From: Marivirga arenosa
Lineage (GTDB): Bacteria; Bacteroidota; Bacteroidia; Cytophagales; Cyclobacteriaceae
DNA: 64,000 nucleotides
Direction: 5' to 3'
NCBI RefSeq assembly: GCF_030503895.2
Contig: NZ_CP129970.2
Span: forward strand, 3,271,001-3,335,000
Shown: positions 16,482 to 27,573 of the stretch, one piece after another
How the letters are laid out: each line of letters opens with the position of its first letter
Numbering within the stretch: position 1 is the first letter of the stretch
Notes under the pieces: generated by a model
Told to the model about the DNA's origin: nothing
Databases searched by the model: none
Seen by the model: only the letters and a program-made list of their open reading frames with translations
Made by a program: the position numbers and the translations under genes

Positions 16482-16502
16482 CAAAATTATCTTATGCATA
16501 AG
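16482..16502 (-). promoter_or_regulatory. padR promoter -7 element and palindromic operator candidate
   Basis: On the minus strand the perfect palindrome CTTATGCATAAG (16491-16502) is followed after one base by TAATTTTG (16489-16482), which fits the Bacteroidota -7 consensus TAnnTTTG. The palindrome would sit between the -33 and -7 elements, the right place for autorepression by the PadR protein encoded 13 bases further on. Confidence 0.55.
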
Positions 16503-16602
16503 AAAATTAGGTATAAAATATTTTGTTTACTTAATCATAAACCTTAATGTTTTTTATCGTACACTATCATGAAATTCGTTTTACTGTAACTATAAATAAT
16601 TC

Positions 16603-17487
16603 ATGGAACAATCCTTTGTAGATTTTATCATGCCTTTCGCCATAGCCATAATTATGTTTGGAATAGGATTGGAGCTAAAATTTAAAGATTTCTATAGAGT
16701 ATTTTTACAACCAAAGGCTGTCGTTACTGGCGTGATAAGCCAAATGTTTATAATGCCCATAATCGCATTTGTATTAATATTTTTTTGGCCTATTGAAGCC
16801 GTTTATAAAGTTGGCTTAATGCTTTTAGCTTCCTGTCCAGGAGGAACTGCTTCAAATCTAGTGACAAAAATTCTTGGAGGAAGAGTAGCGCTCTCCATTT
16901 CAATGACTGCCTTCAACAGTTTCATTATACTCTTTACAATCCCTGCTATTTTGTATTTAAGTTTTACTATATTTCTTTCAAAAGAGCAGAATATAGATTT
17001 AAGCTTTTGGGAAACTACAGCACAGGTTTTTTTTACTGTGATATTACCCGTGATATTGGGTGTAATTGTAAATGAATATTCAAAAAGAGATTTTTCAAAT
17101 CTATTAAAAAGGCCCTTAAAATATGTTTTGCCTATTATTCTATTAATAGCTTTGGCAGCAGTTGTTTTCCTGGATGAAGGAAATAAGAAAGTCAATTATT
17201 TAGATCATTTGAATTTATTTGTTCCTCTCTTCTTGTTTAACATTATTACCATGATGATGGGGTATAGAATATCAAAATTTATGGGATTGGACCATAAGTC
17301 AAATTATACCATAGCAATTGAAATGGGGCTTCAGAATAGTGTATTAGCATTGTTTATTGCTAATCAAGTGGTTGAAAATACTGCAATCAGTACTATGGCT
17401 ATATTATACAGTAGTTTTTCATTTGTGAGTACTTTTTGTATAGCATTTTTAATGCAAAAGAAGATTATTCCGGGATTTAGAGTTTAA
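16603..17487 (+). CDS. Bile acid:sodium symporter family (BASS/SBF) transporter
   Basis: This 294-aa membrane protein has about nine to ten transmembrane helices. Recognisable family segments are IIMFGIGLELKFKDF near the N-terminus (the SBF opening), LMLLASCPGGTASNLVTKI (about 82-100, the sodium-site loop with the SCPGG motif) and IAIEMGLQNSVLALFIA in the C-terminal half, a second discontinuous helix motif (ExGxQN). Family members take up bile acids, steroid sulfates, pyruvate, pantothenate or similar organic anions with sodium; the substrate here cannot be told. It is divergent from padR and probably independent of it, although the 133-bp intergenic space is shared. Confidence 0.9.
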   Translation: MEQSFVDFIMPFAIAIIMFGIGLELKFKDFYRVFLQPKAVVTGVISQMFIMPIIAFVLIFFWPIEAVYKVGLMLLASCPGGTASNLVTKILGGRVALSISMTAFNSFIILFTIPAILYLSFTIFLSKEQNIDLSFWETTAQVFFTVILPVILGVIVNEYSKRDFSNLLKRPLKYVLPIILLIALAAVVFLDEGNKKVNYLDHLNLFVPLFLFNIITMMMGYRISKFMGLDHKSNYTIAIEMGLQNSVLALFIANQVVENTAISTMAILYSSFSFVSTFCIAFLMQKKIIPGFRV

Positions 17488-17583
17488 ATTTTTCCATTCA
17501 TAATAATTTCTTCACATCCGTATAGATTTCATATTGCGCTATTGGATTAATCCTATATATTTACGACCTAAAATTTTTTATAC

Positions 17584-18987
17584 ATGGCATCAAGAGGAGG
17601 ATTTTCTAGTAAAATAGGATTCATTTTAGCAGCAGCGGGTTCTGCTGTAGGTTTAGGTAATATTTGGAAATTTCCATTCGAAGTAGGTGAAGGAGGAGGC
17701 GCAGCTTTCGTTTTTGTTTATTTAGTCTTTTGTTTCATATTATGTTTTCCAGTTATGCTTACTGAGATTGCCATGGGTCGGAAGACTTCCAAGAATCCAG
17801 TTGGTGCTTTTAACGCATTAGGATACAAAAAATGGAACTTCATTGGTAAATTAGGTATTCTTTCTGGATTTTTAATTCTTTCCTTCTACAATGTAGTTGC
17901 AGGCTGGGCTTTCGGATATTTCATTGAAATGCTTTCTGGAAATTTTGAGATTGGCAATCAGTTTGGCGATTACACTAAAGACGTTTATAAAGTTGGTGGC
18001 TATGCTGTTGTTTTTATGATTTCAACAGCCTTTATTGTTTCAAAGGGTATTTCAGGAGGAATTGAAAAAGCTTCTAAAATATTAATGCCTACTTTAATCA
18101 TCATGATCATTGGTATAGTAATCTATTCATTAACCTTACCTCATGCCATTGATGGTCTTTCATTCTATTTAGTTCCTGATTTCTCAAAACTTACTGCTAA
18201 GGTGATTGGTAGTGCAATGGGACAAGCTTTCTTCTCTCTTTCATTAGGGATGGGCGCTTTAATTACTTATGGTAGTTATGTAGGTAAAAAAGATAATATC
18301 GTAACCTCTGCAGCATTTATAACACTAACTGATGTGGGGATTGCTTTTATTGCAGGTTTAATGATGTTTCCATTAGTTTCTTATCTAACTGAAGGAACCA
18401 TGGAAGGTGCTGGTCAGGGCGCTGGTTTAATATTCGCTGTACTTCCAGGAGCTTTTGAAAGTTTAGGTCCAGTATTTGGAGTGATTATAGGTTCTGCTTT
18501 CTTTTTGTTATTATCATTTGCTGCCTTAACTTCTACCGTTTCCCTTCTTGAAGTTCCAGTTGCCTATGCTGTGGATGAATTGAATTTGAGAAGAACTAAA
18601 GCAGTTTGGATTGTTGCAGCTATCATATTTATTATTGGTTTACCTTCATTAGTGGGTAATGGTTATTCTGAATTCTTTACCAATTTCATCACCTATTTCG
18701 GTGCTGAACAACCAACTGATTTCATGACTTTCATTGGTCATTTAGCCAGTGATACTTTCTTACCACTAGGTGGTTGTTTAATCGTGATTTTTGCTGCTTA
18801 CGTTTGGAAAAAAGAGAATCTTAGTGAAGAAATTAGTAGTGGATATGAAGGCTATAAAGGGTCAATAATTGAAAAATATATAAACTTTGCCATCACCGTT
18901 TTTTGTCCAATAGTATTGGCTATCATGTTTATATCAACAGTATTATCTAAATTCTTTAATATAAGCTTAGCTGATATATTTTTGTAG
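17584..18987 (+). CDS. Neurotransmitter:sodium symporter (NSS/SNF) family transporter
   Basis: The protein has 467 residues and about twelve transmembrane helices. The N-terminus shows FILAAAGSAVGLGNIWKFPF, the unwound helix 1 with sodium and substrate ligands characteristic of LeuT-type transporters, followed by FVFVYLVFCFILCFPVMLTE with the conserved PxxxxE end. Helix 6 is seen as GQAFFSLSLGMGALITYGSY and helix 8 as SFAALTSTVSLLEVP. Bacterial members import amino acids with sodium; tryptophan, leucine or tyrosine are typical substrates. It is monocistronic, closed by an intrinsic terminator, and 96 bp downstream of the BASS transporter in the same direction. Confidence 0.95.
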   Translation: MASRGGFSSKIGFILAAAGSAVGLGNIWKFPFEVGEGGGAAFVFVYLVFCFILCFPVMLTEIAMGRKTSKNPVGAFNALGYKKWNFIGKLGILSGFLILSFYNVVAGWAFGYFIEMLSGNFEIGNQFGDYTKDVYKVGGYAVVFMISTAFIVSKGISGGIEKASKILMPTLIIMIIGIVIYSLTLPHAIDGLSFYLVPDFSKLTAKVIGSAMGQAFFSLSLGMGALITYGSYVGKKDNIVTSAAFITLTDVGIAFIAGLMMFPLVSYLTEGTMEGAGQGAGLIFAVLPGAFESLGPVFGVIIGSAFFLLLSFAALTSTVSLLEVPVAYAVDELNLRRTKAVWIVAAIIFIIGLPSLVGNGYSEFFTNFITYFGAEQPTDFMTFIGHLASDTFLPLGGCLIVIFAAYVWKKENLSEEISSGYEGYKGSIIEKYINFAITVFCPIVLAIMFISTVLSKFFNISLADIFL

Positions 18988-19010
18988 TAGATATTATTTT
19001 AGAAATGCAA

Positions 19011-19038
19011 AAGGCTCATTGAAAAATGAGCCTTTTTT
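19011..19038 (+). terminator. Intrinsic terminator after the NSS transporter
   Basis: The stem GGCTCATT (19013-19020) pairs with AATGAGCC (19025-19032) across a four-base loop and is followed by TTTTTTG. The A-run on the left gives it some terminator character on the minus strand also, where the universal stress gene ends at 19086. Confidence 0.85.
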
Positions 19039-19085
19039 GTTATAGAAACTCCAAAAGTAGGTGTTTCAAGAAAAAGTTATCATGT

Positions 19086-19943
19086 TCAATGAGCTTCTAT
19101 AACCTTTTTCTTTGTGGTAGACAGAGCAAGTAATGGGATTTTAGTATGAAAAATCAGTGATTTACTCTCACTTTTACCAAACAGACTTTCAAATAATCCT
19201 TTCTTTCTTGGCGCTACCACAAGAAGATCTATTTTGTTATTATTAGCAAAATTATCTATTCCTGATTCAACATCATTATCTACTATATAATGATATTGAT
19301 GGGGAGTTTCTCTTAAATGTAATTCAACATTCTTTGCCTCTTCTGCTTTATCTTTATCGAGCATTGGTTTATCACTTATATGTAATAAATGAATTTTTGA
19401 ACCAAAAGCCTGACGGATTTCCTTCATAGGATTTAATAATTCAGCAGGAATTCCCTTATAATCATTAGAGAAAGCAATGTTTTGAATATCTTCATATTTA
19501 GCATCTGCAGGTATTACCAAAACAGGGCCTAGTTCCGCTTTAATAATACGATGAGCATTAGTACCTAGTATTACTTCATCTACACCACTTGCGCCTTGTG
19601 TACCCATTATGATCAGATCAACTTCATTGTCGAGACAATAATCTTCAATAGCATCTTTTACATAGCTCTCAGTTTTTACAGTTTCATATTCAAACTCTTT
19701 TAAATATGGAATTTTGTCTTCTAGCTGATCAAATTCTGAGTTGATATAATCCAATATTTCAGTTTCGCTATCTCCAATTTCATAAGCTATGTTAAAGTCT
19801 GAATATGCTAAAGGAACCGTATAGGCATTAAGAATAGTAAGTTCAGCTTTAGGGTTTATTTGTCTTGCAAATTTTGTTGCATAGTCTATTGCATTTAAGC
19901 TACAAGCTGAAAAATCAGTCGGAATTAAAATATGCTTAAACAT
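19086..19943 (-). CDS. Tandem universal stress protein
   Basis: The protein has 285 residues with two UspA domains. Domain 1 (about 1-140) starts FKHILIPTDFSACSLNAIDY and has a complete nucleotide-binding motif GTQGASGVDEVILGT (residues 114-128, G-2x-G-9x-G-S/T). Domain 2 (about 150-280) is degenerate at this site (APRKKGLFESLFGKSES). Tandem Usp proteins with one ATP-binding and one non-binding half are common in Bacteroidota. They are cytosolic, induced by starvation or oxygen stress, and of unknown precise action. The gene stands alone; no operon partner is visible. Confidence 0.93.
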   Translation of the reverse strand: MFKHILIPTDFSACSLNAIDYATKFARQINPKAELTILNAYTVPLAYSDFNIAYEIGDSETEILDYINSEFDQLEDKIPYLKEFEYETVKTESYVKDAIEDYCLDNEVDLIIMGTQGASGVDEVILGTNAHRIIKAELGPVLVIPADAKYEDIQNIAFSNDYKGIPAELLNPMKEIRQAFGSKIHLLHISDKPMLDKDKAEEAKNVELHLRETPHQYHYIVDNDVESGIDNFANNNKIDLLVVAPRKKGLFESLFGKSESKSLIFHTKIPLLALSTTKKKVIEAH

Positions 19944-20087
19944 GGCTTCTAAATTTATATGTTCTAAATGCTAAAGGAATAGCTTCGCTATGCCTTAATC
20001 TTTGATATAAATATAGATTCCTTATTTATAAAATACATTGATAGAGATTAGTCAAAAAGCTGATATAAATCATGCTTAAGACTTGTG

Positions 20088-20621
20088 TTAGGCCGTGATT
20101 TTTCTCCTACCTTCTACCTTTCTTAATCTTAGTTTTCGGGCAATTTGCAACAGCACTAATGCGATAAAATAACTCGCTATTGAAATGGGAATAGTAAGAG
20201 CTAGATTACCTAAAGCAAACTGTTTAAAGTATAATAGAATCTGTTGAAGTACCTCATTTTCAACCCTAACATCAGGAAGAGTATTTGAGATGAACTTGCC
20301 TAATTTGAAGCTTAACCAATATATGGGAATAATGGTAATTCCATTCCAAACTAACATGGAAAGGAGTACAGCCATTTTATTTAATTGCTTGAAAACGGCA
20401 ATAAAACCAATTCCTATAGCAGTACTAAAACCTGGAGTGGGTAATAATGCGATAAGTGTCCCAAATGCGTAGCTAAATGCTATGGAGAAATCAGATTTAT
20501 TAGAGGTCAAAATGGCGATGGTATAACGCTTTAATTTAAAGATAAATTTATCTTTATAGTATCTAAAATACCTAAGCGCCCACTTTTTTAGCTTTGTAGC
20601 CATCTTTTTGTAATACTTCAA
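20088..20621 (-). CDS. DUF2062 membrane protein
   Basis: This 177-aa protein matches the DUF2062 family. A basic N-terminal segment ([18 protein letters not shown]) leads to [20 protein letters not shown]-like sequence (here [20 protein letters not shown]), the family's hallmark FGxxxGxxPxPGxxT region. Three to four hydrophobic helices and a basic tail ([13 protein letters not shown]) follow. The role is unknown. Two starts are possible, 20621 (MKYYKK) and 20603 (MATKLKKW). Either way the gene overlaps the end of the SUI1 gene, by 50 or 32 bp, so it is the last gene of that run and probably translated by coupling. Confidence 0.85.
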   Translation of the reverse strand: MKYYKKMATKLKKWALRYFRYYKDKFIFKLKRYTIAILTSNKSDFSIAFSYAFGTLIALLPTPGFSTAIGIGFIAVFKQLNKMAVLLSMLVWNGITIIPIYWLSFKLGKFISNTLPDVRVENEVLQQILLYFKQFALGNLALTIPISIASYFIALVLLQIARKLRLRKVEGRRKITA

Positions 20622-20919
20622 TGATTTTATCTCTAAAATCTCCTTGAATTAATATTTCACCATCTTTTGTACTTCCGCCAACCCCACATTTAGATTTTAA
20701 CTTCTTGCCTAAATCTTTTAAGTCATCTTCAGTTCCAATAAATCCACTTACTAAGCTGACTTTCTTTCCGGCTCTGGCTTTCTTATCCAGCTGCACCTTT
20801 AAATTTTGTTGAGCAGGAGGAAGGGTTTCTTGTTCTTCTTGATCTTCATACTGATACTCAAAATCATCAGAAGTGGAATAAACAATACCTTCTCTATTTT
20901 TTTTATTCTTCTTACTCAT
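20572..20919 (-). CDS. SUI1/eIF1-like translation factor (YciH family)
   Basis: The protein has 115 residues. The C-terminal 80 residues form a SUI1 domain: [19 protein letters not shown], then [20 protein letters not shown] (the signature LKxxxGVGGS loop), then [18 protein letters not shown]. The N-terminal 35 residues are charged and acidic with several glutamates. Bacterial YciH is related to eukaryotic eIF1, which checks start codons; in bacteria the role is thought to be in initiation fidelity under stress. It follows truC by 32 bp and overlaps the DUF2062 gene at its 3' end. Confidence 0.93.
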   Translation of the reverse strand: MSKKNKKNREGIVYSTSDDFEYQYEDQEEQETLPPAQQNLKVQLDKKARAGKKVSLVSGFIGTEDDLKDLGKKLKSKCGVGGSTKDGEILIQGDFRDKIIEVLQKDGYKAKKVGA

Positions 20920-20951
20920 TTATTAATACGTTGTAGAATTTAAATGTTTGG

Positions 20952-21659
20952 CTAAATTACAAACTTACTTTCGAATTTAAGAAAGCCTAATGTTCTTTCA
21001 AATTCAGATGAAATTTTAGCTACAATAGCTACTTCCTTATGAGAGTGAGGGTGCATAAATTCTAATGTTTTGGCATGTAAAAGCATACTATCCATACTCC
21101 ATTTTTCTTTGAAGAGTTTATTCTGTTTATTGCAGCCATGTGGTCTATCTGCTATTATTGGATGGTTAATATGTGCAAAATGTTTTCTGATTTGGTGCAT
21201 TCTTCCCGTTTCAGGTTTCACTTCAACCAAGGAATAGCGTGATGTATTAAACTTTCCGAATGCAAGGGGTATTTCGGTATGCATCAAAGTTTTGTAATGA
21301 GATATCGCTTCTTGTAATTGCCCATTTTCCTTTCTTAGAGGATAATCAATGGTGCCCTTTGATTCCGTATATCCTCTCACTATAGCCCAATATGTTTTCT
21401 GTATTTGCTGTTCTCTGAAGATTAATTTCATTTTAGAATTAGTCTCTTCATTAAGAGCAAATAACAAAACGCCAGATGTTTTTCTATCTAATCTGTGAAC
21501 AGGATATACTCTTTGTCCAATTTGATCTCTAAGCAATTGTAATGCAAACACATTTTCCTCAGCTGCAATTTTTGATCGATGTACTAATAACCCATGAGGT
21601 TTATTAATGGCTACTAGGTGCTCATCTTGATAAAGAATTTCTAAAGGACTCTCAGACAT
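20952..21659 (-). CDS. truC: tRNA pseudouridine synthase C-like (RluA family)
   Basis: The protein has 235 residues. The catalytic segment VHRLDRKTSGVLLFAL holds the nucleophile D58. The start PLEILYQDEHLVAINKPHG and the segments QIQKTYWAIVRGY, SRYSLVEVKPETGRMHQIRKH and INHPIIADRPHG closely follow E. coli TruC, which makes pseudouridine 65 in tRNA-Ile and tRNA-Asp. There is no S4 domain, as expected for TruC. The order within the RluA family is clear, but the precise target is inferred from similarity. It is the third gene in a minus-strand run from the ABC-F gene (gap 27 bp upstream, 32 bp downstream). Confidence 0.9.
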   Translation of the reverse strand: MSESPLEILYQDEHLVAINKPHGLLVHRSKIAAEENVFALQLLRDQIGQRVYPVHRLDRKTSGVLLFALNEETNSKMKLIFREQQIQKTYWAIVRGYTESKGTIDYPLRKENGQLQEAISHYKTLMHTEIPLAFGKFNTSRYSLVEVKPETGRMHQIRKHFAHINHPIIADRPHGCNKQNKLFKEKWSMDSMLLHAKTLEFMHPHSHKEVAIVAKISSEFERTLGFLKFESKFVI

Positions 21660-21686
21660 TTCAATTTAAAATTTTAAGGAAAATAT

Positions 21687-22796
21687 TTATTCTGATATCT
21701 CCTTAGAGTATTTCTTCCACCATCCGTTTTCACTTCCTTCTGAAAGCTGAAACCATTTTCCCTGCGGTTTTGAAATCAAGGGAATGTCATTCTTCTGAGC
21801 CATTTCTTCCAACTCGTGAATAGGTTCATACCAGCTATGTAAGGCTAAATCAAATGTACCCCAATGGATAGGAAACATATAATCGGCACGCATTTGCTTA
21901 AAGGCTTCCACCGCTTCACCGGCATCCATATGGATATCATGCCAGGCTTCATTATAAGCGCCAATCGGTAATAGCGCTAGCTTAAACGGACCTAATTTCT
22001 TATCAATCTCGCCAAAGCCTTTAAATATCCCCGTATCTCCCCCAAAGTAGATTTTATCACCGTCTATATCAATCACCCATGAAGCCCAAAAAGTATTATT
22101 TTGGCTAAATAATCGACCACTAAAATGACGTGCAGGAGTGGCTGTAATACTAATTCCATTTTCACTATTAGTATCCCACCAACTAAATTCTTTGATCTTT
22201 TCTGATTTAACTCCCCAATATTCTAAACTGGCTCTAACTCCGGTTGGGACATAAAATAGCTTTGTTTTACCGGCTATCTTTTTTATGGTTTCATAATCTA
22301 AGTGATCATAATGATCATGTGAGAAGACTACAGCATCCAATTCTGGTAAATCATCAGCCAAAATAGGAGGAGCGCTAAAACGTTCAGGCCCCATGAAACT
22401 AAAAGGTGAAGCTCTATTTCCGAGCATTGGGTCTAGCAATACATATTTCCCATTTTTATGCAGTAGAATGGCTGCATGACCTAACCAGTTTACTTGTAAG
22501 ATGCTATCACTCTCATTTTTGTGGGTTTCTTTGAAAATGTAATCTGGGGTAGGTTGAGTTTCTACATTTCTTTTAAAGTAGTTTCTGATAATCCTAGGAA
22601 CCTGTGTGAATTCAGCACTCTTAGTTGGAATTACATTTACGAACTTACCTTTATTATAGTAAGGAGATTTTTGCATCTCGCTTTTCTCAGGAGCCTTACC
22701 TACGGAGGGAACAAAGTATTTTACCATATAATAGCCTAAAATGAAAAAGGCCACTATTGCTAGTAAGCCTTTTAAAATATTGAAAATCTTTTTCAT
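21687..22796 (-). CDS. Membrane-anchored MBL-fold hydrolase of the NAPE-PLD-like group
   Basis: The protein has 369 residues. An N-terminal membrane anchor (ILKGLLAIVAFFILGYYMV) precedes a metallo-beta-lactamase domain with VNWLGHAAILLHKNGKYVLLD near residue 100, the zinc motif VVFSHDHYDHLDYETI, then IYFGGDTGIF, GAYNEAWHDIHMDAGEAV and MFPIHWGTFDLALHSWYEP. The HMxxxxA...HWGTF ending is typical of the YflN/UlaG relatives that include N-acyl-phosphatidylethanolamine phospholipase D. A lipid or lipid-derived substrate at the membrane is therefore plausible but not shown. It is separated by 44 bp from the ABC-F gene upstream and 27 bp from truC downstream. Confidence 0.88.
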   Translation of the reverse strand: MKKIFNILKGLLAIVAFFILGYYMVKYFVPSVGKAPEKSEMQKSPYYNKGKFVNVIPTKSAEFTQVPRIIRNYFKRNVETQPTPDYIFKETHKNESDSILQVNWLGHAAILLHKNGKYVLLDPMLGNRASPFSFMGPERFSAPPILADDLPELDAVVFSHDHYDHLDYETIKKIAGKTKLFYVPTGVRASLEYWGVKSEKIKEFSWWDTNSENGISITATPARHFSGRLFSQNNTFWASWVIDIDGDKIYFGGDTGIFKGFGEIDKKLGPFKLALLPIGAYNEAWHDIHMDAGEAVEAFKQMRADYMFPIHWGTFDLALHSWYEPIHELEEMAQKNDIPLISKPQGKWFQLSEGSENGWWKKYSKEISE

Positions 22797-22840
22797 TGTG
22801 TGTACTTAAACTGAAAAACGACTCATAAGTTTCAATTGAA

Positions 22841-24475
<1,635 letters not shown>

Positions 24476-24487
24476 TCAATCAAGCCG

Positions 24488-24495
24488 CAAAGGTA
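24488..24495 (-). promoter_or_regulatory. Promoter -7 element for the ABC-F run
   Basis: The minus strand reads TACCTTTG here, a perfect match to the Bacteroidota -7 element TAnnTTTG, 22 bp before the ABC-F start codon. No good TTTG is found 19-21 bases upstream, so the -33 part is weak. Confidence 0.6.
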
Positions 24496-24654
24496 CGCAT
24501 ATTCATTGAGAGTGATAAGTTTTATGTTGATCTTATTTGGAATATTTTATTTAAACCCACTATTTACAGAATTTTATTGCTTTTTAAATTACCTTGGGCA
24601 GACTTTTTTATTCCCTAAAAAGTATCAAATTTGTAATTCCTTCAAAAGTAATTT

Positions 24655-27573
24655 ATGGAAGAGAACCAAGAACAGATTGCCCAGCAATGGCATGCTTTTT
24701 TACAAGAATATTTCCAGAAGCGCATTCAACAAAAGCAGGAATTTATTCTTAAGCATTTTGAATTCATAAAGGAGCAAAAACCTTCCGATTCAAAAATTAG
24801 TGATGCTAAAATTGAAGATGATTATAAGCAATCTGTTTTTGAGTTTATTAAAAACACCTACAATGTTAAGCCTAACTTAGAGGCAGAAGATGAGATTAAC
24901 GTCCATCAGACACTATCCACTGAGTTTCATAATTATCTTTCTTCTATACCTGAGAAAATCAATATTGAACAAAGGGAAGCTCGCTTTAAAATTTTAAAGG
25001 AAGATGCTTTCAGACTCAAATTACTTAAGCCTTATAAAATATTTGCTTTTAAGTTTTCAAAAATTCCATTTCATATTGCTAATCTTTTTAGGAAGGAAAA
25101 GAAAAAGCTGCATTACTGGAAGCATGAAGTTAAAACTCAAGCATTATTTGAAAGATGGTTTTTCAATAAAATGTATTCCACTTTAGATGAAGTTAATCAG
25201 GATATTCTAAAGGAATTTTCGGATGCACTTTTAGAGGTAAAATCATTTGAATCAAATCCAGATCAAATCGATAATGATCCAACTAGTTATTTCAATGAAG
25301 ATTTTAAAAAGTCAATTAAGCTTAAGATAAACGAAGCCTACCTAAAGAATTGTGAGCAGTATGAAAAGGAGTTTGAATTAGTTGGCACAATAGAATATAA
25401 CAAAAAACTGATCTCTGAAAGGAGGCTAGAAAGAGATTACCGTCAATTAAAAAAGCATTATTCAAAGCATCATCATAATTGGCAGAATACAATCCATGCT
25501 CTATTTGAAGATTGGAGGTCAGAATTAGAATTATCTGCATTACAAGCTTATATCGCTAATAATATTCATGATCTTGATGAGAATATTCAATCTTGGAAGG
25601 CGAAAATTTATGAGCATTTTTTAAATGATATAAAATCCTATCTAGCCGAGGCACAAGCTATGTTTGATCAGGAAGTAATGGAGCTTGAAGGAATTACAAA
25701 AAAGATTACTCAGGTAAAGTATATTACTAATAAGAAGCTAGGGCAAAGTTTGATTCAAAATATGCAAGAAAACTTATCTAAGAATTCTATTTTGAATCAG
25801 ATGGATAGACTTGAGCATATGGTGAGTGAGAGAGTTGAAAAGCTAGCAACCGCTTATGTAGTAACGAAATCAAATCAATTTGACGTTCCACTGGAAGATA
25901 ATGAGCTTTCCACTATTTCAAATTATGAGTTATTGTCCTTTGAACTAATTCCAGATTTAAATGCAAAGCTTGAAGAGTTGAAAAGTGAGGTGTTCACGGT
26001 AATGGATGAACTCTTGATTAAGGTAGGCGATATTGATGAGATAGTGGACTATGTATTAAGTGCAGCATCAAATTCACTGGACCAAGATGAAGATGAACAG
26101 CAAGCAAAAAGTATCATAGTTGATGGATTTGAAAGAGCTGAAAATACTACAAATGAAGTAGAAAGCCAGATTAATGAGATAGTTGAGAAATCTGGAGAAC
26201 AGCTCAGAGAAATGAGTGATGAGTTAATAGAAGAATTACAAAAACTTAAGCAAAATGATAAAGTTTCGGCTTTAAGAATTCGGATTAGTAAGGCAAAAGC
26301 TTTGCACAAATCTGAAGCTTTAACTCAGAAAGTATTCGATTACATCAAGAATTACTTTTCAATAGCAAAATCATTTTTTCTTAAATACTACGATAAGGCT
26401 TTAGAGCTTAAAACAGAATTATCTAAACGCTTTTTATCAGCTACCATCGTAAATGAGCCGAATAGAGCGGTGTCAGATTTCTTAAATGAATCGAATCAGA
26501 TAATCAACGGATTACCCCTCATTTACAGGAAACTTTATGCAATAGAACCCTTAACTGATATGGTTTTATTTGAGGGGCGAGAAAAAGAAATAAAAAGAAT
26601 CTCATCTGCATATGCTGCCTGGCAGGAAGGGAAGTTTGCAGCTGTTTTGCTTACTGCTGAGAAGTGGAGTGGTATGACTTCTTTAATTAATTATTCAGTT
26701 AAAAATATCAAGTTCAATATTATTCCTCTACGGATTGAATTGAAAATCAATGATCCGGAACCCCAGACACTTTTTAAAATATTAGCTGAAAAATTAGAGG
26801 AAAATTTAACAGATAAAGAGTCAATAATTGAGTTTTTGAATACAGGTAAAAAGAGAATCATAATCATTGAGAACCTTCAAAAGCTTTTTCTTAGAGAAAT
26901 GCACGGACAGAAGTCACTTATTGATTTTATAGATATTATGACCGCTACACAAAAGAATGTATTCTGGATCGGTTCCATTTCTATTTATACATTTAATTAT
27001 TTAGAGAAGTCTTTAAAAATGAGTGCTTTCTTTAGTTATCATATTCCGCTAGAACCATTAAGTGATGATGAAATCAGTAAATTAATTATCAAAAGGAATA
27101 GAATAAGTGGTTTTAAAATTCAATTTGAAAAATCTGAAAAAGATATAAATGACAAAAAATATAATAAACTTGACGAAAAGGAGAAGCAAGATCATTTAAA
27201 GGAAAGGTTCTTTAAAGACCTTAATAACTTCGCGAAAAGCAATATTAGTATGGCCTTGATGTTTTGGTTGTTATCTACCAAAAAAGTAGATGATCAAAAC
27301 ATTATAATTAAAAATTTCAAAAAGCCTGACTTCAGCTTCTTATCCTCAATAAAGATGGATAGAGTTTTTGTATTACAGGCCTTAATCATGCATGATGGCT
27401 TATTTCAGGGGCAGTTAGCAAAAGTGCTTTCATATGATATCACTAAAACTAAATTTCTATTAATAGAGCTTTTAGAAGATGGCGTTTTACAAGAGAAGGA
27501 AGGCCAATTCTTTGTTAATCCAATTATTTACAGAAATACGGTTCAACTATTAAAGTCTAGAAATTTACTATGA
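24655..27573 (+). CDS. 972-aa coiled-coil protein with a degenerate AAA+/STAND-like NTPase domain
   Basis: I do not recognise a family. Residues 1-630 are helical and very rich in E, K and Q with long coiled-coil stretches. From F639 the sequence looks like an AAA+/ORC or STAND module: VLFEGREKEIKRISSAY (the REKEI box), the Walker A position LLTAEKWSGMTSLI with M674 where the lysine should be, the Walker B position KRIIIIENLQKL (733-744) with E739 and N740 in place of the acidic pair, a sensor-1-like strand NVFWIGSISIYTF, and a C-terminal winged-helix-like end (VFVLQALIMHDGLFQGQLAK). The domain probably cannot hydrolyse ATP. There is no signal peptide or clear membrane helix. The gene overlaps the MscS gene by four bases (ATGA), so the two are co-translated. 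Confidence 0.85.
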   Translation: MEENQEQIAQQWHAFLQEYFQKRIQQKQEFILKHFEFIKEQKPSDSKISDAKIEDDYKQSVFEFIKNTYNVKPNLEAEDEINVHQTLSTEFHNYLSSIPEKINIEQREARFKILKEDAFRLKLLKPYKIFAFKFSKIPFHIANLFRKEKKKLHYWKHEVKTQALFERWFFNKMYSTLDEVNQDILKEFSDALLEVKSFESNPDQIDNDPTSYFNEDFKKSIKLKINEAYLKNCEQYEKEFELVGTIEYNKKLISERRLERDYRQLKKHYSKHHHNWQNTIHALFEDWRSELELSALQAYIANNIHDLDENIQSWKAKIYEHFLNDIKSYLAEAQAMFDQEVMELEGITKKITQVKYITNKKLGQSLIQNMQENLSKNSILNQMDRLEHMVSERVEKLATAYVVTKSNQFDVPLEDNELSTISNYELLSFELIPDLNAKLEELKSEVFTVMDELLIKVGDIDEIVDYVLSAASNSLDQDEDEQQAKSIIVDGFERAENTTNEVESQINEIVEKSGEQLREMSDELIEELQKLKQNDKVSALRIRISKAKALHKSEALTQKVFDYIKNYFSIAKSFFLKYYDKALELKTELSKRFLSATIVNEPNRAVSDFLNESNQIINGLPLIYRKLYAIEPLTDMVLFEGREKEIKRISSAYAAWQEGKFAAVLLTAEKWSGMTSLINYSVKNIKFNIIPLRIELKINDPEPQTLFKILAEKLEENLTDKESIIEFLNTGKKRIIIIENLQKLFLREMHGQKSLIDFIDIMTATQKNVFWIGSISIYTFNYLEKSLKMSAFFSYHIPLEPLSDDEISKLIIKRNRISGFKIQFEKSEKDINDKKYNKLDEKEKQDHLKERFFKDLNNFAKSNISMALMFWLLSTKKVDDQNIIIKNFKKPDFSFLSSIKMDRVFVLQALIMHDGLFQGQLAKVLSYDITKTKFLLIELLEDGVLQEKEGQFFVNPIIYRNTVQLLKSRNLL

